From assembly GCF_001044235.1 (NCBI RefSeq), contig NZ_JYNL01000068.1, forward strand, positions 175,354 to 239,353: DNA of 64,000 bases, read 5' to 3'. The notes beneath the pieces were generated by a model that was not told the DNA's origin, ran no database searches, and saw only the letters and a program-made list of their open reading frames with translations. Shown in pieces: positions 57,981 to 64,000 of the stretch. The position numbers and the translations under genes were made by a program. Within the stretch, counting starts at the first letter, position 1, and every line of letters starts with the position of its first letter. The stretch comes from Mycolicibacterium chlorophenolicum. GTDB taxonomy: Bacteria; Actinomycetota; Actinomycetes; Mycobacteriales; Mycobacteriaceae.

Positions 57981-59297
57981 ATGGCACACTTCCCCAAGCC
58001 TGCTGCCGGGAGCTGGACCGAGAACTGGCCGGAACTGGGCACCGCACCGGTCGACTACACGGACTCGATCGACCCGGAGCACTGGAAACTGGAGCAGCAG
58101 GCCATTTTCCGCAAGTGCTGGCTGAACGTGGGCCGCGTGGAGCGGCTGCCCAAGGTGGGCAGTTACTTTACCCGGGAGATGCCCTCGGTCGGCCCGGGGA
58201 CGTCGATCATCATCGTCAAGGACAAGGACGGCGTCGTCCGGTCGTTCTACAACCTGTGCCGACACCGGGGAAACAAGCTCGTCTGGAACGACTATCCGGG
58301 CGAGGAGGTTTCGGGAGCGTGCCGGCAGTTCACCTGCAAGTACCACGCGTGGCGCTACGCCCTCAACGGCGACCTCACCTTCATCCAGCAGGAGGACGAG
58401 TTCTTCGACGTGGACAAGGCCGACTACGGACTCAAGCCGGTGCGCTGCGAGGTCTGGGAAGGCTTCATCTTCGTCAACTTCGACGACGACGCCGAACCGC
58501 TGATCGACTACCTCGGCGATTTCGCGAAGGGCCTGGAGGGCTATCCGTTCCACGAGATGACGGAGGTCTACAGCTACCGCTCGGAGATCAGGGCCAACTG
58601 GAAGCTGTTCATCGACGCGTTCACCGAGTTCTACCACGCCCCGGTGCTGCACATGAAGCAGGCGGTCAAGGAGGAGGCCGAGAAGCTCGCCAAGATCGGT
58701 TTCGAGGCACTGCACTACGACATCAAGGGCCAGCACTCGATGATCTCCTCCTGGGGCGGCATGTCGCCGCCCAAGGACGAGAGCATGGTCAAGCCGATCG
58801 AGCGGATCCTGCACAGCGGACTGTTCGGTCCGTGGGACCGGCCGGACATCAAGGGGGTTGCCGCCGACGAGTTGCCCCCGGCGATCAATCCTTCGCGCCA
58901 ACCCTTCTGGGGCCAGGACTCTTTCGAGTTCTTCCCGAACTTCACGCTGTTGATCTGGGCCCCGGGCTGGTACCTGACCTATCACTACTGGCCCACGGGA
59001 GTGGACACCCACATCTTCGAGGCGAGCCTGTACTTCGTCCCCCCGAAGAACACCCGCCAGCGGCTCTCCCAGGAGTTGGCGGCGGTGACGTTCAAGGAGT
59101 ACGCGCTGCAGGACGCCAACACCCTCGAGGCGACGCAGACCCAGGTCGGCACTCGCGCGGTCACCGAATTCCCGCTGTGCGACCAGGAAGTCCTGCTTCG
59201 GCATCTCCATCACACCGCACACCGCTACGTTGACGAGTACAAGGAAGCCAACGGCCTGACCAAGGCCGCCACGAACGGGAGCACCGCCCATGTCTGA
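57981..59297 (+). CDS. Rieske non-heme iron oxygenase, large subunit
   Basis: The protein has 438 residues. The Rieske cluster ligands are C93 and H95 in LCRHRGNK and C119 and H122 in TCKYHAWRY. The mononuclear iron ligands H219 and H224 lie in DAFTEFYHAPVLH, with D212 as electron bridge candidate. It is an alpha-subunit-type ring-hydroxylating or demethylating oxygenase. No small beta subunit or reductase gene follows, so it may be a homomultimer such as KshA-type enzymes. It probably takes electrons from a Rieske or other ferredoxin elsewhere in the cluster. Confidence 0.94.
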   Translation: MAHFPKPAAGSWTENWPELGTAPVDYTDSIDPEHWKLEQQAIFRKCWLNVGRVERLPKVGSYFTREMPSVGPGTSIIIVKDKDGVVRSFYNLCRHRGNKLVWNDYPGEEVSGACRQFTCKYHAWRYALNGDLTFIQQEDEFFDVDKADYGLKPVRCEVWEGFIFVNFDDDAEPLIDYLGDFAKGLEGYPFHEMTEVYSYRSEIRANWKLFIDAFTEFYHAPVLHMKQAVKEEAEKLAKIGFEALHYDIKGQHSMISSWGGMSPPKDESMVKPIERILHSGLFGPWDRPDIKGVAADELPPAINPSRQPFWGQDSFEFFPNFTLLIWAPGWYLTYHYWPTGVDTHIFEASLYFVPPKNTRQRLSQELAAVTFKEYALQDANTLEATQTQVGTRAVTEFPLCDQEVLLRHLHHTAHRYVDEYKEANGLTKAATNGSTAHV

Positions 59298-59634
59298 GAC
59301 CACGACCGTCGCGCTTCCCGCCGAGTTCGCCGATCTGGAGCGCTTCACCGACTGGTGCCTGGCGACCGAACCGGAGCGCTACGCCAAGCGGCTGGCCTCG
59401 ACGATGAGCGAGATGCAGGAGCTCTACGACGCGGGTCTGGCCCGGCTCGAGGACGCGATGGTCTACCTGGACGCCCGCTTTCCGCTGCACGACATGCCCG
59501 AGGACGCCAAGAACCTGATGCACCTGATGCAGTCCGTGGTGATGGTGTCGTTCCCGATCGAGGTCTGGAAGCAACCGCGCGTCCTCGACAGCGGCGCAGC
59601 CTGGGTCGAGATCATCAAGGAGCCGGTGGTCTAG
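59290..59634 (+). CDS. Small helical hypothetical protein coupled to the Rieske oxygenase
   Basis: The protein has 114 residues and overlaps the oxygenase gene by 8 bp. It is mostly helical (FADLERFTDWCLATEPERYAKRLASTMSEMQELYDAGL), has a MPEDAKNLMHLMQ segment and one cysteine. It does not resemble the beta subunit of ring-hydroxylating dioxygenases, which is about 160-190 residues with an NTF2-like fold. I do not recognise a family. Its strict coupling suggests an accessory subunit or chaperone for the oxygenase. Confidence 0.8.
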   Translation: MSETTTVALPAEFADLERFTDWCLATEPERYAKRLASTMSEMQELYDAGLARLEDAMVYLDARFPLHDMPEDAKNLMHLMQSVVMVSFPIEVWKQPRVLDSGAAWVEIIKEPVV

Positions 59635-60869
59635 TGCCGCTGACCCTCACCGCCGCGGGCCTGCTCGACGTCGACGCCGGGGAGATCATCCGTCCGGGCA
59701 TCGTCACGGTCGATGACGGCCGGATCGTCTCCGTGGGCGGCGAGATCGCCTCGGACGCCGACGTCCTCGACCTCGGCGACGCCATCCTGCTGCCCGGTCT
59801 GATGGACATGGAGGTCAACCTGCTGATGGGCGGGCGCGGGGAGAACCCCGGCCTGTCCCAGGTGCAGGACGACCCGCCCACCCGCGTTCTGCGCGCGGTC
59901 GGCAACGCGCGCCGCACGCTGCGCGCCGGGTTCACCACGGTGCGCAACCTCGGGTTGTTCGTCAAGACCGGCGGCTATCTGCTCGACGTCGCACTGTCCA
60001 AGGCCATCGACGGCGGCTTGATCGAGGGCCCGCGCGTCATCCCGGCCGGCCATGCGATCACCCCGACGGGCGGACACCTCGACCCGACGATGTTCGCGGC
60101 GTTCATGCCCGGTGTGCTCGAGTTGACGATCGAGGAGGGCATCGCCAACGGGGTCGACGAGATCCGCAAGGCGGTGCGCTACCAGATCAAGCACGGCGCG
60201 CAGCTGATCAAGGTCTGTTGTTCGGGCGGTGTCATGTCGCTGACCGGAGAGGCGGGGGCACAACACTATTCGGACGAGGAACTGCGCGTCATCGTCGACG
60301 AGGCGCACCGGCGGGGGTTGCGGGTCGCCGCGCACACCCACGGCGCCGAAGCGGTCAAGCATGCGGTCGCGTGCGGGATCGACTGCATCGAGCACGGATT
60401 CCTGATGGACGACGAAGCCATCCAGATGCTGGTCGACAACGACCGCTTCCTGGTCACCACCCGGCGGCTCGCGGAGTACATGGACGTGTCGAAGGCGCCG
60501 AAAGAGTTGCAGGACAAGGCAGCCGAGATGTTCCCGAAGGCACGTACGTCGATCAAGGCAGCGTACGAGGCGGGGGTGAAGATCGCGGTCGGCACCGACG
60601 CCCCGGCGATCCCACACGGCAAGAACGCCGACGAACTCGTCACGCTGGTCGACTGGGGCATGCCTCCCGACGCGGTGCTGCGGGCGGCGACCGTGGTCGC
60701 CGCGGACTTGATCGACAGATCGGGTTCGCTGGGCCGCATCGCCGAGGGTTACCTGGCCGACATCATCGCGGTGCCCGGGGATCCACTCGCCGACATCGGC
60801 GTTACACGCGATGTTTCTTTTGTAATGAAGGGCGGTAAGGTCTACAAGAATGACACCAACGCGAACTGA
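59634..60869 (+). CDS. Imidazolonepropionase-like amidohydrolase with altered metal site
   Basis: The protein has 411 residues from a GTG sharing a base with the preceding stop. The amidohydrolase fold is clear from LLPGLMDMEVNL, LIKVCCSGGVMS (carboxylated lysine position), VAAHTHG, CIEHGFLMDDE and GTDAPAIPHG. But the HxH motif expected after PGLxD is replaced by MEVN, glutamate and asparagine, and TVRDLG is TVRNLG. Thus the first metal site is changed while the lysine, histidines and aspartate remain. A ring-opening hydrolase or lactonase role is possible. Its end overlaps the next gene by 20 bp. Confidence 0.9.
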   Translation: MPLTLTAAGLLDVDAGEIIRPGIVTVDDGRIVSVGGEIASDADVLDLGDAILLPGLMDMEVNLLMGGRGENPGLSQVQDDPPTRVLRAVGNARRTLRAGFTTVRNLGLFVKTGGYLLDVALSKAIDGGLIEGPRVIPAGHAITPTGGHLDPTMFAAFMPGVLELTIEEGIANGVDEIRKAVRYQIKHGAQLIKVCCSGGVMSLTGEAGAQHYSDEELRVIVDEAHRRGLRVAAHTHGAEAVKHAVACGIDCIEHGFLMDDEAIQMLVDNDRFLVTTRRLAEYMDVSKAPKELQDKAAEMFPKARTSIKAAYEAGVKIAVGTDAPAIPHGKNADELVTLVDWGMPPDAVLRAATVVAADLIDRSGSLGRIAEGYLADIIAVPGDPLADIGVTRDVSFVMKGGKVYKNDTNAN

Positions 60870-61281
60870 GGATCTGGTCGAGATCCAGCAGCTCCTCGCC
60901 AAGTACGCCGTCACCATCACCCAGGGTGACATCGACGGGTTGGTCGAGGTCTTCACGCCGGACGGGACCTACAGCGCATTCGGTGAGACCTACACGCTCA
61001 ACAGGTTTCCGGTTCTGGTCGATGCGGCGCCCAAGGGTCTCTTCATGACCGGTACCGCGCTCGTCGACCTCGTCGAAGGCGACGACGATGCGACCGGAAC
61101 CCAACCGTTGTGCTTCGTCGAGCACAGCACACACGACATGCGCATCGGCTACTACAACGACACCTATGTCCGCACCGACGACGGGTGGCGGCTGCGCACC
61201 CGGGCGATGACCTTCATCCGGCGCAACGGCGACCACGACTCCGGGCGCCCGCACGCGATCGGGAGGCCTGAAGCGGGATGA
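60850..61281 (+). CDS. SnoaL/NTF2-like protein
   Basis: The protein has 143 residues with the cone-shaped NTF2-like pattern: EIQQLLAKYAVTITQGDIDGLVEVFTPDGTY at the start and MRIGYYNDTYVRTDDGWRLRTRAMTFIRR at the end. Proteins of this kind act as small isomerases, cyclases or dehydratases, or as the beta subunit of oxygenases. Aspartate in DIDG and a histidine in VEHSTHDM are candidate active residues. It might be a partner of the Rieske oxygenase three genes upstream; the fold matches the beta-subunit fold, though sequence evidence is weak. Confidence 0.88.
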   Translation: MTPTRTEDLVEIQQLLAKYAVTITQGDIDGLVEVFTPDGTYSAFGETYTLNRFPVLVDAAPKGLFMTGTALVDLVEGDDDATGTQPLCFVEHSTHDMRIGYYNDTYVRTDDGWRLRTRAMTFIRRNGDHDSGRPHAIGRPEAG

Positions 61282-62399
61282 GCGACCTCCACGACCCGGC
61301 GACGTTCCGGACGCACCTGGTGGCGTGGCTGAGCGAGAACGATCTGAGCCCGGCCGACGACCACTCACTCGACGGACACCTGCGCCAGTTCGCCCGGGTG
61401 CAGCGCGCCCTGTACGACGCCGGGTGGAACCGCTACGGCTGGCCCGAGCACGCCGGCGGACTCGGCGGTCCCGCCATCCTGCGCGCCATCGTCGGCGAGG
61501 AGGTGGTGGGCCGTCGGCTGGTCGAGCCGGGACCTTACTCGATGCTCGAGGTGCTGGCGCCGACCATGATCGACTATGCCTCCCCCGCGCTCGCCGCCGA
61601 GATGGTGCCCAAGCTGCTCAGCGGAGAAGAGATGTGGTGCCAAGGGTTTTCAGAACCCGGGTCGGGCAGCGATCTCGCGTCGCTGACCACTCGCGCCGCC
61701 CCGCATGGGGACGACTGGATCGTCAACGGCCAGAAAGTGTGGACGAGCTTCGCTCAGTTCTCCCGCCGGTGCGTGCTGCTCACCCGGACCGGCGGTCCGG
61801 ACGTGCCGAACCACGAGGCCATCACCGCGTTCTTCGTCGACCTCGACACCCCGGGAATCACCGTACGTCCGCTGCGCACCATGCACGGCGTCGACGAATT
61901 CTGCGAGGTCTACTTCGACGACGTCGTCGTCGAGCGCAGCCGGATGCTGGGCGCGCCCGGCGACGGCTGGCGGCTGGCCATGGATCTGCTTCCCTACGAA
62001 CGCTCCACCTGCTTCTGGCAGCGCATCGCCTACCTGTACGCACGGTTCGACGCGTTGATCGCCGAGGTGAAGGCGCAGGGGCAGGCCGTGGACTCGGACA
62101 TGGGTGAGACGTATCTGGCGCTGCACACCCTGCGCTGCCGGTCGCGGGCCACCCAGCACCGGCTCGCCGCCGGGCACAAACTCGGACCGGACACCTCGGT
62201 GGACAAGGTGCTGCTGGCCACTGCCGAGCAGCGGCTCTACGACACCGCACGCGATCTGCTCCCGGGTGTCGTCGAGCTCGACGACACCCCCTGGCGCACC
62301 GAGTATCTGTACTCGCGCGCGGCCACCATCTACGGCGGCACGGCCGAAGTGCAGCGCAACATCATCGCGCGCCGTCTGCTCGATCTCGGCAAGGAGTGA
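61278..62399 (+). CDS. Acyl-CoA dehydrogenase, larger subunit of a second heteromeric pair
   Basis: The protein has 373 residues, overlapping the SnoaL-like gene by 4 bp. It has the flavin/substrate motifs FSEPGSGSDLASLTTRA and KVWTSFAQFSRRC and the C-terminal YGGTAEVQRNIIARRLLDLGK. The usual RxxFG helix is absent, consistent with the FAD-binding residue coming from a partner protein. The next gene is a truncated ACAD with that motif. Together they probably form an alpha2beta2 enzyme. Confidence 0.92.
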   Translation: MSDLHDPATFRTHLVAWLSENDLSPADDHSLDGHLRQFARVQRALYDAGWNRYGWPEHAGGLGGPAILRAIVGEEVVGRRLVEPGPYSMLEVLAPTMIDYASPALAAEMVPKLLSGEEMWCQGFSEPGSGSDLASLTTRAAPHGDDWIVNGQKVWTSFAQFSRRCVLLTRTGGPDVPNHEAITAFFVDLDTPGITVRPLRTMHGVDEFCEVYFDDVVVERSRMLGAPGDGWRLAMDLLPYERSTCFWQRIAYLYARFDALIAEVKAQGQAVDSDMGETYLALHTLRCRSRATQHRLAAGHKLGPDTSVDKVLLATAEQRLYDTARDLLPGVVELDDTPWRTEYLYSRAATIYGGTAEVQRNIIARRLLDLGKE

Positions 62400-62401
62400 C
62401 C

Positions 62402-63226
62402 ATGGCCACCGGAATCGACGACACACTGGACCGCGAGTCACTCGACATGCTGGAGGCCGCGCTGCGCACGACCATGCTGTCGGCGTCGGGCCCGAAGCTC
62501 GACGCCGGCCTGGCGGAACTGGGCTGGGCCGACATGCTCACGGACACCCCGGAGGTCGCGGTGCCGCTGGTGTTCCGGCTCCTCGGCGAAACGGGCACGC
62601 ACGCTTCGGTACTCGTCGACGTCGTACTGCATGCCACCGGCAACACGATCGGCGACACCGTCGAACTGCCGCTGCCGTACGCCGGCAACACGTGGGTGGT
62701 GTGGGATCGCATCAGCCCGGCCACCGCCGAGCCGACGCTGGGCGGTCTGCCGTTGCGTCGCGAGGAGGAGGGCTATCCGATCCGGCTGGCCGAGGCACGG
62801 GTGGCGGTGGGCTGGTGGCTGGTGGGCTCCGCGCGGGCAATGGTGGCGCTGGCTCGGCGGCACGCGCTGGACCGGGTCCAGTTCGGCAAGCCGATCTCCG
62901 GCTTCCAGGCGGTCCGGCACCGGCTGGCCGAGACGCTGGTGGCCATCGAGGGCGCCGAGGCGACGCTGAGCCTGCCCGCCGTGGACAACCCTGATCTGAC
63001 CGCGCTGCTCGCCAAAGCGGCCGCGGGCAAAGCGGCGCTGACCGCCGCGAAGAACTGTCAGCAGGTGCTCGGCGGCATCGGCTTCACCGCCGAACACGAG
63101 CTGCACCGTCACGTCGAGCGGGTGCTGGTGCTGGACGGATTGCTGGGCAGCTCACGGGAACTCACCCGCCGGGCCGGCGCCGGCCTGCGGGCCCGCGGCT
63201 CGGCACCGCGCCTGGCCGACCTCTGA
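62402..63226 (+). CDS. Truncated acyl-CoA dehydrogenase, smaller partner subunit
   Basis: The protein has 274 residues, about 100 shorter than a standard ACAD. The N-terminal domain is degenerate, whereas the helical C-terminal domain is clear: LDRVQFGKPISGFQAVRHRLAETL (FAD contact) and LGGIGFTAEHELHRHVER. The ATG has AAGGAG five bases upstream. It is the second such pair in the window; the other is at 27428-29599. It ends next to the second copy of the 60-bp repeat. Confidence 0.9.
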   Translation: MATGIDDTLDRESLDMLEAALRTTMLSASGPKLDAGLAELGWADMLTDTPEVAVPLVFRLLGETGTHASVLVDVVLHATGNTIGDTVELPLPYAGNTWVVWDRISPATAEPTLGGLPLRREEEGYPIRLAEARVAVGWWLVGSARAMVALARRHALDRVQFGKPISGFQAVRHRLAETLVAIEGAEATLSLPAVDNPDLTALLAKAAAGKAALTAAKNCQQVLGGIGFTAEHELHRHVERVLVLDGLLGSSRELTRRAGAGLRARGSAPRLADL

Positions 63227-63247
63227 GGCATGTGCTCGCCACCCACG

Positions 63248-63307
63248 GCGAGGGTGCGTGTCTGCGGGCGACACTCCGGGCTCTGGCGCGAGTCCACGCA
63301 CGCTCGC
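63248..63307. repeat. 60-bp inverted-repeat element, copy 2
   Basis: Ends GCGAGGGTGCGTG and CACGCACGCTCGC form a 13-bp inverted repeat with one mismatch. The inside TCTGCGGGCGACAC is close to copy 1 at 23075 (TCTGTGGCCGACAC), and the total length is identical. Like copy 1 it lies between convergent genes. Confidence 0.8.
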
Positions 63308-63316
63308 ACCGATCTT

Positions 63317-64000
63317 CTAGGTGATGTTGGCCTTCATGTGCTCGAGATCCACCAGCACCGGCCATCCCCCGACACTGAGCGCGTTGCCGTGCCCGGTCTG
63401 GTGGATGTCGAACACCGACTGGATCGCGGCGTAGAAGCCCTGCACGTCCAGCGTCTGGTTCACCGCGCGCTTGGCCTGCCGCAGCGCGAACGGCGGCATC
63501 TTCGCGATCTGTTCGGCCAGCGCCCTGGTCTGGCTGTCGAGCTCGGCGCGGGGCACCACCTTGTTCACCATGCCGGTGGCCAGCACCTCCTCGGCCGTCA
63601 TCGCACGTCCGGTGAACAGGATCTCCTTGGCCTTGCGCGGCCCCAATTCCCACGTGTGCCCGTGGTATTCGACACCCCCGATACCCATCAGGACCACCGG
63701 ATCGGAGAACTGCGCGTCGTCGGCCGCGACGATCAGATCGCAGGGCCAGCACAGCAGCAGACCGCCCGAGATGCAGCGGCCCTGCACCGCAGCGATCGAC
63801 GGCTTGGGAACATTGCGCCAGCGCAAGGTGTACTCGAGGTAGCGCCGCGCCTCGTGCTCGATGATGAACTCCAACGTGATCTTGTCCGGCACCGGTCCGC
63901 CGCCGCGCAGATCGTGACCCGCGGAGAAGTGTTTGCCGTTGGCGCGCAGCACGATCACCGCGACGCCTGGATCCTGGGCCGCCCGCGTCCATGCTGCATC
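63317..64000 (-). CDS. Enoyl-CoA hydratase/isomerase-family protein, 5' end outside window
   Basis: The frame is open to the right edge, so the N-terminus is missing; 227 residues are visible. The crotonase signs are VIVLRANGKHFSAGHDL (oxyanion loop) and AAVQGRCISGGLLLCWPCDLIVAADDAQFSDPVVLMGIGG (in parts). A C-terminal EILFTGRAMTAEEVLATGMVNKVV segment is also standard. It converges with the acyl-CoA dehydrogenase pair and would supply a hydratase or isomerase step missing in that operon. Confidence 0.92.
   Translation of the reverse strand, partial: DAAWTRAAQDPGVAVIVLRANGKHFSAGHDLRGGGPVPDKITLEFIIEHEARRYLEYTLRWRNVPKPSIAAVQGRCISGGLLLCWPCDLIVAADDAQFSDPVVLMGIGGVEYHGHTWELGPRKAKEILFTGRAMTAEEVLATGMVNKVVPRAELDSQTRALAEQIAKMPPFALRQAKRAVNQTLDVQGFYAAIQSVFDIHQTGHGNALSVGGWPVLVDLEHMKANIT

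Noticed and set aside
1..64000. Search for rRNA, tRNA, transposase, integrase and phage genes
   Set aside because: None was recognised; the island may be old or acquired without a visible mobile element inside the window.

Overview
The window looks like chromosomal DNA from a mycobacterium, most likely a fast-growing environmental Mycolicibacterium type. The evidence is high GC content, dense operons joined by ATGA or GTGA overlaps, many GTG starts, a complete YrbE/Mce importer operon, four cytochromes P450 with small Fe-S ferredoxins, an F420-type luciferase-like oxidoreductase and a mycofactocin-type SDR. No rRNA, tRNA, CRISPR array, insertion sequence or phage gene is visible, and no gene-free stretch exceeds 300 bases.

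Layout. The left edge (1-2.8 kb) has the end of a subunit III/IV oxidase pair, a TetR regulator and a divergent P450 with its own palindromic operator. From 2.9 to 4.9 kb there are four small exported proteins. From 4.9 to 19.6 kb one minus-strand operon runs from aldehyde dehydrogenase through a CaiB-type CoA-transferase, a DUF35 fusion protein and an SCPx-type thiolase into yrbEA, yrbEB and mceA-F. The thiolase gene overlaps yrbEA, so CoA-thioester metabolism and uptake are translationally coupled. From 19.8 to 23.1 kb a divergent operon has two SDRs, a ferredoxin and a P450. From 23.1 to 29.6 kb there are a DUF1214-like protein, a TIM-barrel protein, a sulfotransferase, an LLM oxidoreductase and a heteromeric acyl-CoA dehydrogenase pair. 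From 29.8 to 33.4 kb there are two amidohydrolases, a Rieske ferredoxin and an alpha/beta hydrolase. From 33.9 to 41.2 kb there are an orphan NuoF-like flavoprotein, a ferredoxin, a DUF35-Ltp2-like aldolase fusion, a hydrolase, two 3-hydroxyisobutyrate dehydrogenase paralogues, a P450 and a ferredoxin. From 41.2 to 48 kb there are a P450/ferredoxin unit, then an emopamil-binding-protein-like membrane protein, a TetR, and an acyl-CoA dehydrogenase/kinase-fold pair with an MDR oxidoreductase. From 48 to 50.2 kb there are a second TetR with a hypothetical gene and a PhyH-type dioxygenase. From 50.2 to 57.2 kb lies a complete beta-oxidation-like operon headed by an amidohydrolase. From 57.4 to 63.2 kb there are a CMD-family protein, a Rieske oxygenase, a small ORFan, an unusual amidohydrolase, a SnoaL-like protein and a second heteromeric acyl-CoA dehydrogenase pair. 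An enoyl-CoA hydratase runs off the right edge.

How it fits together (inference). The gene content reads as an uptake-and-degradation island for a hydrophobic, probably polycyclic, isoprenoid or steroid-like compound. Mce imports it, P450s and Rieske enzymes oxygenate it, SDRs and aldehyde dehydrogenase oxidise it, CaiB transferases form CoA esters, and acyl-CoA dehydrogenases, a hydratase, thiolases and an Ltp2-like aldolase shorten the chain. Amidohydrolases and alpha/beta hydrolases act on ring or ester products. A recurring 15-bp palindrome, GAGAAY-N3-ATTCTC, lies before several of these operons and points to one regulon. The TetR at 43964-44611 is the best candidate regulator, because the other two TetR genes have their own different palindromes. 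No acyl-CoA ligase (FadD) and no Mce ATPase gene is seen here.
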